Shown here piece after piece: positions 1 to 9,033 of a DNA stretch of 64,000 nt (the first letter of the stretch is position 1; the number at the start of each line of letters is the position of its first letter). The notes beneath the pieces are model-generated. The model worked only from the letters and a program-made list of their open reading frames with translations, did not search any database and was not told the origin of the DNA. The translations under genes and the position numbers were made by a program. The stretch covers positions 62,001-126,000 of the forward strand of contig CAXKVV010002167.1 of assembly GCA_964058805.1 (NCBI GenBank), read 5' to 3'. This DNA is from Schoenoplectus triqueter (lineage: Eukaryota; Streptophyta; Magnoliopsida; Poales; Cyperaceae).

Positions 1-580
1 TATTGTATATTTATATAGAAATAACAAAAGAAATACAATTCATATTATAAAACTATATTATCATTCTTTATCATAAAAGAAAATGCATTTTACTATTTAT
101 TACCATGGTATTATATTTTTATATATTTTGTGCTATTTATTTTTATTATTCTTTTTACAGAAAATATCAATATAATATCCATTATTATATATTTTATTTA
201 TCAAAGAATATAGCTAATCTCATTATTTATTATAGTATATTACTATCATCATTATTATTTCATGGAAAATCACTTGAAAAATTACTAGAATATATCCAGT
301 TATTATTTATGATTTTTATTTGTATTTTTGGAATTTTTATAGTATTTAAAATGGCAAGTCAAAGCTAAGTCAAATATACCAATATATGTGATGTATTTTG
401 CTTTTAAATTGTTTTATCATGATTATATTTTTAAAACTGGAATATTATTGTATAGAAAAATAGTATGAAAAATAAGAAAATTTTAGAAACAAATTTGAGT
501 CAATTTGGAGTTCAGGAACATTTTCAAATCATTTATTTACTCCATATTATCACTATTCTGTTATTATTTAATTAATGGGC
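1..580. other. AT-rich intergenic flank, no gene seen
   Basis: This stretch is very A+T rich, with runs of TATT and ATAT steps. The only open frame is an 87-codon one at 105-368 on the plus strand. It encodes a Tyr/Ile/Phe-rich low-complexity peptide, as expected from the base composition. I see no RNA gene, no mobile-element end and no promoter. Confidence 0.6.
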
Positions 581-584
581 TTAA

Positions 585-712
585 TCTGGGCCGCCAGATC
601 TGCTTCAAGATTGGCGCCTAGTTTATTCAAATGTTTTATTTAAACTTGGGCCGTTAGATCTAATTGAGATACGTGTTTAGTATATATGAGGCCCAGATCT
701 TCTTCCGTTTAA
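585..712 (+). promoter_or_regulatory. Candidate TATA promoter with duplicated TGGGCC/AGATCT boxes
   Basis: TGGGCCGCCAGATCTG near 588 and TGGGCCGTTAGATCTA near 647 are two copies of one box. A third, inverted version (GGCCCAGATCT) follows at about 690. TGGGCC (site II) boxes are common in plant promoters and bind TCP factors. A TATA-like TATATAT lies at 681-687, which would place transcription start near 712. The downstream sequence turns C+T rich and less AT-rich, as plant leaders do. Promoter function is inferred from these elements only. Confidence 0.4.
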
Positions 713-815
713 ATTTTCGAACTATCGCCCAATCTCACTCATTAAAGATTCTTCAAGATTAGCGAACGCTTCAAGAATCGTGCAGAAGATCTCTCGTCTC
801 TTCCAAGCCGTCTCC

Positions 816-874
816 ATGTCAGGATTCGCGCTGAGCGGCGCTTCCGGCGATCGGAGTACCACTTCTACGATCAG
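816..874 (+). other. Possible first coding exon of an unrecognised gene
   Basis: About 100 nt after the inferred start site an ATG at 816 opens a short Ser/Thr/Gly-rich frame beginning MSGFALSGASGDRS. The frame reaches CAG/GTCAGT at 874/875, a good plant 5' splice site; read through, it stops at 903-905. A leader, a short GC-richer exon and a donor after a TATA promoter resemble the start of a spliced gene. I could find no convincing second exon before the satellite, so the gene may be truncated, may lie in a long intron, or may not exist. The reverse strand is also open here (722-937) without family resemblance. Confidence 0.22.
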
Positions 875-983
875 GTCAGTACCTCTGCATCGTCTTGCCT
901 TGTAGAATTCCTTTGCGGTTCTTGATTGAGAATCCATACGGTGAAAGATGTCGCACAGTGGTACCGGTCAATGTATCAATTAG

Positions 984-1258
984 AATTGGTACCGAGATGT
1001 TTCATTCACCAAATTCAACAGAATTAATCGTAGTTTTTAACAATTACAAGATCGATGAGCATCGCCTTGATATATTATCATGTTTTGAAGCAATTTGATT
1101 GACTCCTCTTGAGCTAGTAATGGTGCAGGACCACCTCATCATTTGTCAATGCACAGTACCAATTGGTACCGAGTCGTCTTTTTGCCAAATTCGCTAAACT
1201 TAATTGGTTTCTTTCATAATTACAAGATCAATGAGTGTCGCCTGAATGTATTAAGCTG
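984..1258. repeat. Degenerate direct repeat, period about 177 bp
   Basis: Copy 1 (984-1083) and copy 2 (1161-1258) both start AATTGGTACCGAG. Both then keep CCAAATTC, AATTACAAGATC(G/A)ATGAG and TCGCCT in the same order, and end in an AT-rich tail. They look roughly 70% alike by eye. A third, weaker copy may start at the GGTACCGATCGGTACC palindrome near 1325. No coding potential is shared. Confidence 0.55.
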
Positions 1259-1401
1259 ATCTTAGATGATTATGAAGGATATCATTCATCGGCAATCGTG
1301 TTGGAGCACTTGTGATTCAAGAATGGTACCGATCGGTACCATTTTCAATTTCTTACCAACTTGAAGCATTCACTAACCATAATTATTCAATTAACACCCC
1401 T

Positions 1402-1450
1402 CAGGCCTAAAGGCACACCCAGCTTCAGCTAGGGCCAGTGGCTCACTGAG
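1402..1450. repeat. Triple-hairpin element, copy 1
   Basis: Three consecutive self-complementary blocks occur here. GCCT-AA-AGGC is at 1405-1414. A CCC-AGCT-TC-AGCT-A-GGG hairpin with a one-base bulge is at 1418-1434. CAGTG-GCT-CACTG is at 1436-1448. The outer two blocks match copy 2 at 1689-1740, while the middle stem has a different sequence. It could be a small foldback mobile element or a structured RNA segment; no family was recognised. Confidence 0.55.
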
Positions 1451-1688
1451 ATTGCAATGGTGTTAATCGATTTAGCAATATACTGTTCTATTATCAGATT
1501 AAACAATTCCAATACAAAATTGCAAAGCCTAGGTTCTTAGCTGAATGAATCATGCAATTAAAGTGATTAAGAGACAGCAAGTTCATACCTGAAGTCATTA
1601 TGCGAATGGATACAAAGAAATTAATCAAGAAATGAAAAATTACCATGGAAACCATATAATCATGAATTCTTAGCATTTGTGATCAATC

Positions 1689-1740
1689 CAGGCCTAAAGG
1701 CTCACCAATTACTTTGTAATTGGGCCAGTGGCTCACTGGA
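1689..1740. repeat. Triple-hairpin element, copy 2
   Basis: It has the same order as the copy 287 bp upstream. GCCT-AA-AGGC is at 1692-1701, CCAATTAC-TTT-GTAATTGG (8-bp perfect stem) is at 1705-1723, and CCAGTG-GCT-CACTGG (6-bp perfect stem) is at 1725-1739. The middle stem differs in sequence from copy 1 yet is again self-complementary, so pairing rather than sequence appears to be kept. Confidence 0.6.
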
Positions 1741-2096
1741 TATTATGATATTATTCAACAATTAATTCTAATAACAAGAAATGGCAAAATCAGAAAAGAA
1801 ATAAAGGAGATTTTAAGAAAATAGACCCCAATAGTAAAATTGATCAAGAAATTCTCATAAAATGTATCAAATAGCAAAGATTTCAGAGGAGATAACAAAA
1901 ATATATGCTAATTAACTCAATTCATACGATTGATTACCTCAAGCTTTGACAGAAATTTCAATTACTCGAATTCTTCTTATTAGCTCTTAGTAAAGGCTCT
2001 CTCTTTCCTCTGTGATCACTATTGGGTGTATATAGGTGTGTGTATGCTCTTGATTGCTCTTCTAATGGCCTCCTCTTCTTTACTGTTGCTGATTTT

Positions 2097-2143
2097 CCAT
2101 TTATATAGGCTAGAACCGGCCAATTGAACCCAATTGCGATTGG
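2097..2143 (-). promoter_or_regulatory. Candidate minus-strand TATA promoter
   Basis: Read on the minus strand, GCCTATATAAATGG (2097-2110) is a close match to a plant TATA box, with CCAAT 32-36 bp upstream (2139-2143). Transcription would start near 2070 and run left. The leader-like sequence is purine-rich and lacks ATG. It reaches GAG/GTAATC at 1938/1937, a possible 5'-UTR splice donor. No downstream coding exon was recognised. Confidence 0.35.
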
Positions 2144-2843
2144 TTGAGTGCCTTTCACCCGGATTGCCACCTTGGATACATCCATACCCTTCAATCTCCT
2201 TCAATCAATGGCTGAGATTGATTTGTGTTTGTTGTGAAAACCGCCCAACTGCTTTCTGTTATGGTTTGACTGTGCCGCAACTCGTTTGACTCCAATTCAA
2301 CAGCTACTTTGATTGATAAGCAAGCCCTCTTATCAATAATCCATATTTAAATGCCTCTGCACCATGGTTAGCATTTTCTCTCTCTCAATTTCACTAAATT
2401 TCGTTTATTTCAAAAGCCGGTTTCTGCCTCATTTCTTCTCTTGGCGCAATTCACTTCTTCCACTCAATCACTCACTCTTTCCATGCTAATTGGCGTCGCC
2501 TTGATCTGAATAAGCTCTCTGATCATTCAATTTGGCCTTTGAAGCGCCTATCAAGCCTGCCTCTTTATTACTATCTCCGGCGACTCTTCACATTTGCACC
2601 TTCCTCTAACTCAATTGCTTCACAATCACCTCTCAATCGGCGTCGCCTTAGCTCAAGGAAGTTGTCTCTGTGTTCAATTTGGTGCTTGAAGCCTTCAATT
2701 ACATCTCTTTAGAATCGCTCCATTACTGTCTCAACTCGAACTGTGGTAATCTCACTATTCAACCCTTCCTTCACTGTCATCCCTTTGTTCTTACCCTTCT
2801 GACTGATGCATTGATGTTTATTGAATGCTTTTAAGTCTCTAAA
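2144..2843. other. C+T-rich non-coding stretch
   Basis: Pyrimidine-rich sequence with many CTCTC and TTCAAT steps. No open frame or RNA gene can be supported. It contains the 147-bp-period duplication listed separately. It could be intron or leader sequence of an unseen gene or of an old element. Confidence 0.45.
2488..2692. repeat. Degenerate direct repeat, period 147 bp
   Basis: AATTGGCGTCGCCTT (from 2488) and AATCGGCGTCGCCTT (from 2635) start two related stretches. Both continue through CTCTCTG/GTCTCTG, TTCAATTTGG and TTTGAAG/CTTGAAG. The spacing of 147 bp is kept over about 60 bp. There is no coding signal. Confidence 0.5.
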
Positions 2844-3032
2844 ATGGTGAGGCGCCATGGGAAGAAGATGATGATCGCGCGCGAGGAGAAGAAGAAGAAA
2901 GAGGGAGAGCGGGGAGAGTGTTCGGCTGGGATGGATGGCTCAGGCGCACGCGCACCAAAGCGCCAGAGGGGAGTAGATCAGCGACTGGGGGAGCATGCAC
3001 CAGGTTCACCTTCCTTTTATCTCTTGTTTTAA
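2844..3032 (+). other. Short Lys/Arg/Glu-rich open frame, gene status doubtful
   Basis: A 62-codon frame begins MVRRHGKKMM and encodes a strongly charged peptide with an EEKKKKEGERGE stretch and a GARAPKRQRG segment, then runs into hydrophobic residues and a stop. The patch is GC- and purine-richer than its surroundings. A potential splice donor (CACCAG/GTTCAC, about 3004) lies inside it. It could be an exon of an unseen gene or non-coding purine-rich DNA. I recognise no domain and would not call it a gene without transcript evidence. Confidence 0.15.
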
Positions 3033-3389
3033 ATTGAATTGCGCTGTATTGGATAAACAGGATGAATGGACTTGGTTTACATCTTTAGCTTATGATCCTA
3101 GCCTTATCCATCTGACTACTGGGTCCCACCTGTAAGGTTTAAGCGTTTAAGCCTGTGAGGTTAGCAACTGATTAATGCTAATATGCTGAGGTGGCTCTTC
3201 CTGATTGGTTGATTGCTTGTTAAACAAATCCTTAACACTAATGATCTGTAAATGGTGGGTGATGTGGCTCTGCCTAGTAATGCCATGTGTGTTGTCATCT
3301 GCTGACTTGTACCAATCATAGGAAGCCATTTGTCATTCTTTGTATACACTATATGATGACATGGCACCAGTGAGTGCATGCCATGTGGC
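3033..3389. other. Non-coding stretch, nothing recognised
   Basis: Moderately AT-rich, with TGATGTGGCTC-type short repeats that grade into the G-box/TCP cluster to the right. Minus-strand frames at 3147-3391 have no domain resemblance. Confidence 0.4.
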
Positions 3390-3690
3390 ACTCAGTGGGG
3401 CCCACTTGTCAGTCGCCTTATAGCATAGTGGGATTCACAGTGGTGAGGTGGACCAATAAGGGAAGGCCACATGGCAATGGGCTGTTGAGGTGGCCTTATA
3501 GCATGCTGCCATTTGTCTAGCAGCTGAATGAGGTGGCTGCTGATGTGGACCAATGGCTGACTGCCATGTGGCATAGGTGGGGCCCACTTGTCAGGTCTGT
3601 AGGGTGTGGGACCCACATGGCTGAGGTGGACCAATGGGGTGCTGACACGTGGCATGAGGTGGCCCAATGAGGTGCTGACACGTGTCACAC
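3390..3690. promoter_or_regulatory. Degenerate repeat cluster with GTGGGNCCCAC and CACGTG motifs
   Basis: The motif GAGGTGG(A/C)CCAAT recurs (for example near 3443, 3623 and 3656), mixed with GCCA(C/T)(A/G)TGGCA units. GTGGGGCCCAC followed by TTGTCAG occurs near 3396 and 3578, and GTGGGACCCAC near 3606. Two CACGTG G-boxes lie at 3646-3651 and 3679-3684. GTGGGNCCCAC fits the TCP-factor consensus and CACGTG fits the bZIP/bHLH (ABRE-like) consensus. The repetition could equally mark the non-coding part of a grass transposable element. Confidence 0.4.
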
Positions 3691-4100
3691 CCTCTCTCTT
3701 CTCTGATTCGGTATAGGTGTGCTTAGGATCCCCAGTTCACACCCAGATGTGTCTCTGTCCCCAGATTGCACCCAGATAGACCCTTGATTGAATCTCAGCC
3801 TTTGATCAGTCCATTTATTCTGCCTTTATTTTCCCTGAATTTATTCTGATAGCTCTACTTATCCAAAAATCATGAAATTTTCACCAAAAATCCCTAAATT
3901 CATGATGATCATCCCTGTAATTTTTAATTCCATTTTTGCCCTTGCCTCTCTGAATTAAAATTCTTTTATTCATAAAACCCTATTATTCCTTATGAATTAA
4001 TCCCTGATCTCAACTGTAGCTCAATGTCTCTGCCAATTATCTCCCTCTTGCAGAAACCACCCTAACTAAATATCAATTAGACTTATATTGACATTTATTA
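3691..4100. other. AT-rich stretch, nothing recognised
   Basis: It starts with CT-rich sequence and two CCCAGAT/TGCACCCAGAT(A) echoes near 3740-3775, then becomes AT-rich. No open frame, RNA gene or mobile-element end can be supported. Confidence 0.45.
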
Positions 4101-4335
4101 GGGCTTGATTTGATCAAATGCTGACTACTTATCAGCAATTAATACAAATCTAGACTTGATCAGATGGTTGCTCCCAGCTTTGGCACCTGATCAGTCTTGT
4201 GAAATTGACTTTCAATCCCTTAACATGAGGGTGACTTGGTCAAAGAACTGACTACTTATCAGTAATTGACACAAATCAAAGCATGGTTAGGTGGTTGCTC
4301 GCAGCTTTGGCACCAGGTCAGCCTTGAAAGCAAAA
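4101..4335. repeat. Direct duplication, period 127 bp
   Basis: CTGACTACTTATCAG starts at 4121 and again at 4248. Both copies continue through AATT(A)(A/G)(T/A)ACAAAT, GGTGGTTGCTC or its GATGGTTGCTC equivalent, CAGCTTTGGCACC and GTCAG/ATCAG. The match also extends leftwards into GGGCTTGATTTGATCAAA / GGGTGACTTGGTCAAA. It is non-coding and roughly 80% alike by eye. Confidence 0.65.
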
Positions 4336-4569
4336 TCACATTTGGAACTTCTCATGATTAGTTGCATCAAAAATGCTAGCTTGGCATTGACATCATTTCA
4401 TGTAGTATAGGGATTATACTGCTTCAGCTCCTTTCTAGGGTTAGCTTCAAAGGCAGATTTCTAGGGTTCAATTCTGACCCTCTTCAATAGGTCACTGAGG
4501 TGTGGGGTCCACCTGTCAGTGAAAATGGTCATATGGATGACTCATCAGATAGGCTATGTTGTTAGATTC

Positions 4570-4775
4570 ATCTACAAGGGACTGCCAGGTGGGTCCCACT
4601 TGTCAGATAAAATGTAATCAAATGGCTGACCCATCAAGAGATTTTCTCTCTCCTAAATCTCCCGAGGGTCAGCCACCTCGAATGAGTAGGAGGTGGTGGG
4701 GTATTTATATCCTCGTCTTTCACCATATTATTTCATCGTGGGATTAATGCTTAACCTCTGTTCCGGGTTGGTTAG
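4570..4775 (+). promoter_or_regulatory. Promoter-like module A of a 247-bp duplication
   Basis: The order of elements is AAGGGACTGCCA, GTGGGTCCCAC (4589-4599, TCP-type palindrome), TTGTCAG, a CTCTCTCC pyrimidine patch, GGGGTATTTATA (TATA at 4702-4709), TCGTGGGATTAATG and TGTTCCGGGTT. The layout of factor site, pyrimidine patch and TATA resembles a plant core promoter. A 63-codon open frame across it has no domain resemblance. Module B, 247 bp downstream, repeats the same order. Confidence 0.45.
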
Positions 4776-4816
4776 CTTTCTTAACAAAAATAGGCTAGGT
4801 CCATGTCATTGGAGCT

Positions 4817-5022
4817 GCTCATAAGGGACTGCCATGTGGGTCCCACTTGTCAGAAAAGATAAAATCACATGGTGACACCCAAGAGGTCTCCTCTCTCCCT
4901 CGATCTTCTTGGGTGTCACACATGCTGAGTGGATAGAGAATAGCGGGGTATTTATACTCTTCACTTTGCGCTCAGCATTCCATTGTGGGACTAATGGATT
5001 TGTTCCGGGGTTATGCAGCGAC
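4817..5022 (+). promoter_or_regulatory. Promoter-like module B of a 247-bp duplication
   Basis: Repeats the order of module A: AAGGGACTGCCA, GTGGGTCCCAC (4836-4846), TTGTCAG, CTCTCTCC, GGGGTATTTATA (TATA at 4949-4956), TTGTGGGACTAATG and TGTTCCGGGGTT. Both the TCP-type palindrome and the TATA box are exactly 247 bp from those of module A, although the sequence between them has diverged. If active, it would transcribe rightwards into the satellite, whose first base is about 190 bp after this TATA. Confidence 0.45.
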
Positions 5023-5118
5023 CTTTCCTGATCAGTGGGCCACCTTTCCACTGCTCTCTTTCTTCTCCCCCTTTCTTATGATTTATCATCAATTTATTTC
5101 ATTTATTCATCTACTTAT

Positions 5119-5136
5119 CCTTGAAATTTTTCAAGG
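5119..5136. other. Perfect inverted repeat at the satellite boundary
   Basis: CCTTGAAA-TT-TTTCAAGG forms an 8-bp stem with a 2-bp loop. It ends 7 bp before the first recognisable satellite base. It is the last feature of the unique flank. Confidence 0.6.
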
Positions 5137-5143
5137 GTAAACA

Positions 5144-6785
5144 GTGTCCGAGCGCGCAAAACTCGAAAACGGGACAGGACGCCCTCGGTACCGCCGAAAA
5201 CGAGTCCGGGCGCGCAAAACATGAAAACGGGACTCGACGCCCTCGGCAACGCCCAAAACGTGTCCGGCCGCGCAAAACTCGAAAACGGGACCCGACGACG
5301 TCGGCACCGCCGAAAACGAGTCCGGGCGCGCAAAACATGAAAACGGCACCCGACGACCTCGGCAATGCCCAAAACGTGTCCGGGCGCGAAAAACTTGAAC
5401 ACGGGAAAGGACGCCCTCGGTACCGCCGAAAACGAGTCAGGGCGCACAAAACAAGAAAACGAGACCCGACAACCTCGGCGCCGCCGAAAACGAGTCCGGG
5501 CGCGCAAAACATTAAAACTAGACCCGACGACCGCGGCAACGCCCAAAACGTGTCCGAGCGCGCAAAACTCGAAAACGGGACAGGACGCCCTCGGTACCGC
5601 CGAAAACGAGTACGGGCGCGCAAAACATGAAAACGAGACTCGACGCCCTCGGCAACGCCCAAAACGTGTCCGGCCGCGCAAAACTCGAAAACGGGACAGG
5701 TCACCCTCGGCACCGCCGAAAACGAGTCCGGGCGAGCAAAACATGAAAAAGTTTCTCGACGACCTCGGCAACGCCCAAAACGTGTCCGGGCGCGAAAAAC
5801 TTGAAAAAGGGAAAGGACGCCCTCGGAACCGCCGAAAACGAGTCCGGCCGCGCAAAACAAGAAAACCGGACCCGACGCCCTCGGCACCGCCGTAAACGAG
5901 TCCGGGCGCGCAAAACATGAAAACGGGACTCGACGCCCTCGGCAACGCCCAAAACGTGTCCGGGCGCGCAAAACTCGAAAACGGGATAGGACGCCCTCGG
6001 TACCGCCCAAAACGAGTCCGGGCGCGCAAAACATGAAAACGTGACCCGACGACCTCGGCACCGCCCAAAACGTGTCCGAGCGCGCAAAACTCGAAAACGG
6101 GACAGGACGCCCTCGGTACCGCCGAAAACGAGTCCGGGCGCGAAAAACATGAAAACGGGACTCGACGCCCTCGGCAACGCCCAAAACGTGTCCGGCCGCG
6201 CAAAACTCGAAAACGGGACCCGACGACGTCGGCACCGCCGAAAACGAGTCCGGGCGCGCAAAACATGAAAACGGCACCCGACGACCTCGGCAACGCCCAA
6301 AACGTGTCCGGGCGCGAAAAACTTGAAAACGGGAAAGGACGCCCTCGGTACCGCCGAAAACGAGTCAGGGCGCACAAAACAAGAAAACGAGACCCGACAA
6401 CCTCGGCGCCGCCGAAAACGAGTCCGGGCGCGCAAAACATTAAAACTAGACCCGACGACCGCGGCAACGCCCAAAACGTGTCCGAGCGCGCAAAACTCGA
6501 AAACGGGACAGGACGCCCTCGGTACCGCCGAAAACGAGTACGGGCGCGCAAAACATGAAAACGGGACTCGACGCCCTCGGCAACGCCCAAAACGTGTCCG
6601 GCCGCGCAAAACTCGAAAACGGGACAGGTCACCCTCGGTACCGCTGAAAACGTGACGAGTCCGGGCGCGCAAAACATGAAAACGGGACTCGACGCCCTCG
6701 GCAACGCCCAAAACGTGTCCGGGCGCGCAAAACTCGAAAACGGGATAGGACGCCCTCGGTACCGCCGAAAACGTGTCCGGGCACG
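5144..6785. repeat. Higher-order block L1, copy 1
   Basis: This block, starting at the array edge, recurs at 9034-10675 with a constant offset of 3,890 bp (67 monomers plus 4 bp). Only scattered substitutions are visible by eye. Within it, 5144-5700 is itself repeated about 928 bp (16 monomers) further on. Shared rare marks include CATTAAAACTAGACCCG, GTCAGGGCGCACAAAAC and the short insertion CGTGACGAGTCC near 6650. Confidence 0.85.
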
Positions 6786-9033
6786 CAAAACATGAAAACG
6801 GGACCCGACGCCCTCGGCACCGCCGTAAACGAGTCCGGGCGTGCAAAACTTGAAAACGGGAAAGGACGTCCCCGGCAACGCCGAAAACGAGTCCGGGCGC
6901 GCAAAACATGAAAACGGGACCCGACGACCTCGGCACCGCCGAAAACGAGTCCGGGCGCGCAAAACATGAAAACGGGACCCGACGACCTCGGCAACGCTGA
7001 AAACGTGTCCGGGCGTGCAAAACAAGAAAACGGGACCCGACGACGTCGGCACCGCCGAAAACGAGTCCGGGATCGCAAAACATGAAAACGGCACCCGACG
7101 ACCTCGGCAACGTCCTAAACGTGTCCGGGAGCGAAAAACTTGAAAACGGGAAAGGACGCCCTCGGTACCGCCGAAACGAGTCCGGGCGCGCAAAACAAGA
7201 AAACGGGACCGGACGACGTCGGCACCGCCGAAAACGAGTCCGGGCGAGCAAAACATGAAAACGTTACTCGACGACCTCGGCAACGCCCAAAACGTGTCCG
7301 AGCGCGCAAAACTCGAAAACGGGACAGGACGCCCTCGGTTCCGCCGAAAACGAGTCCGGGCGCGCAATACATGAAAACGGGACTCGACGCCCTCGGCAGC
7401 CCAAAACGTGTCCGAACGCGCAAAACTCGAAAACGGGACAGGACGCCCTCGGCACCGCCGAAAACGTGTCCGGGCGCGCAAAACATGAAAACGGGACCCG
7501 ACGCCCTCGGCACCGCCGTAAACGATTCGGGGGGCGCAAAACTTGAAAACGGGAAAGGACACCCCCGGTAGCAACGAAAACGAGTCCGGGCGCGCAAAAC
7601 ATGAAAACGGGGCCCGACGACCTCGGCACCGCCGAAAACGAGTCCGGGCGCGCAAAACATGAAAACGAGACCCGACCACCGCGGCAACCCCGAAAACGTG
7701 TCCGGGCGCGCAAAACAAGAAAACTGGACCGGACGACGTCGGCACCTCCGAAAACGAGTCCGGGCGCGCAAAACATGGTAACGGCACCCGACGACCTCGG
7801 CAACGTCCTAAACGTCTCCGGGCGCGAAAAACTTGAAAACGGGAAAGGACACCCTCGGTACCGCCGAAAACGAGTCCGGGTGCGCAAAACAAGATAAACG
7901 GGACCCGACGACGTCGGCACCGCCGAAAACGAGTCCGGGCGAGCAAAACATGAAAACGTTTCTCGACGACCTCGGCAACGCCCAAAACGTGTCCGAGCGC
8001 GCAAAACTCGAAAACGGGACAGGTCGCCCTCGGTACCGCCGAAAACGTGTCCGGGCGCGCAAAACATGAAAACGGGACCCGACGCCCTCGGCACCGCCGT
8101 AAACGAGTCCGGGCGCGCAAAACTTGAAAATGGGAAAGGACGCCCTCGGTAACGCCGAAAACGAGTCCGGGCGCGCAAAACATGAAAACGGGACCCGACG
8201 ACCACGGCACCGCCCAAAACGTGTCCGAGCGCGCAAAACTCGAAAACGGGACAGGACGCCCTCGGTACCGCCGAAAACGAGTCCGGGTGCGCAAAACATG
8301 AAAACGGCACCCGACGACCTCGGCAACGCCCAAAACGTGTCCGGGCGCGAAAAACTTGAAAACGGGAAAGGACGCCCTCGGTACCGCCAAAAACGAGTCC
8401 GGGCGCGCAAAACAAGAAAACGAGACCCGACGACGTCGGCACCGCCGAAAACGAGTCCGGGCGCGCAAAACATGAAAACGGCACCCGACGACCTCGGCAA
8501 CGCCCAAAACGTGTCCGAGCGCGCAAAACTCGAAAACGGGACAGGACGCCCTCGGTACCGCCGAAAATGAGTCCGGGCGCGCAAAACATGAAAACGGGAC
8601 TCCACGCCCTCGGCAATGCCCAAAACGTGTCCGGCGCGCGCAAAACTCGAAAACGAGACAGGACGCCCTCGGTACAGCCGAAAACGTGTCCGGGCGCGCA
8701 AAACATGAAAACGGGACCCGACGCCCTCGGCACCGCCGTAAACGAGTCCGGGCGCGCAAAGCTTGAAAACGGGAAAGGACGCCCCCGGCAACGCCGAAAA
8801 CGAGTCCGGGCGCGCAAAACATGAAAACGGGACCCGACAAACTCGGCGCCGCCGAAAACGAGTCCGGGCGCGCAAAACATGAAAACGAGACCCGACGACC
8901 GCGGCAACGCCGAAAACGTGTCCGGGAGCGCAAAACAAGAAAACGGGACCCGACGACGTCGGCACCGCCGAAAACGAGTCCGGGCGCGCAAAACATGAAA
9001 ACGTGACCCGACGACCTCGGCACCTTCCAAAAC

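Larger units (their letters stand above)
906..1957. other. Non-coding stretch with degenerate repeats
   Basis: No supportable gene. The stretch contains several GGTACC-centred motifs, the 177-bp-period repeat and the two triple-hairpin elements listed separately. Short open frames (for example 1494-1676 on minus) show no recognisable domain and have AT-driven composition. Confidence 0.5.

Noticed and set aside
105..368. 87-codon Tyr/Ile/Phe-rich frame that looks like a membrane protein
   Set aside because: Composition follows the extreme A+T content, and there is no promoter, domain or similarity to a known family.
588..662. TGGGCC boxes spaced 59 bp apart as a relic of the 58-bp satellite
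   Set aside because: The boxes and the sequence between them share no further similarity with the satellite unit; the spacing is taken as coincidence.
3392..3688. 98-codon minus-strand frame with His/Pro-rich repeats
   Set aside because: It lies in a degenerate non-coding repeat cluster, and its repetitiveness comes from the DNA repeats.
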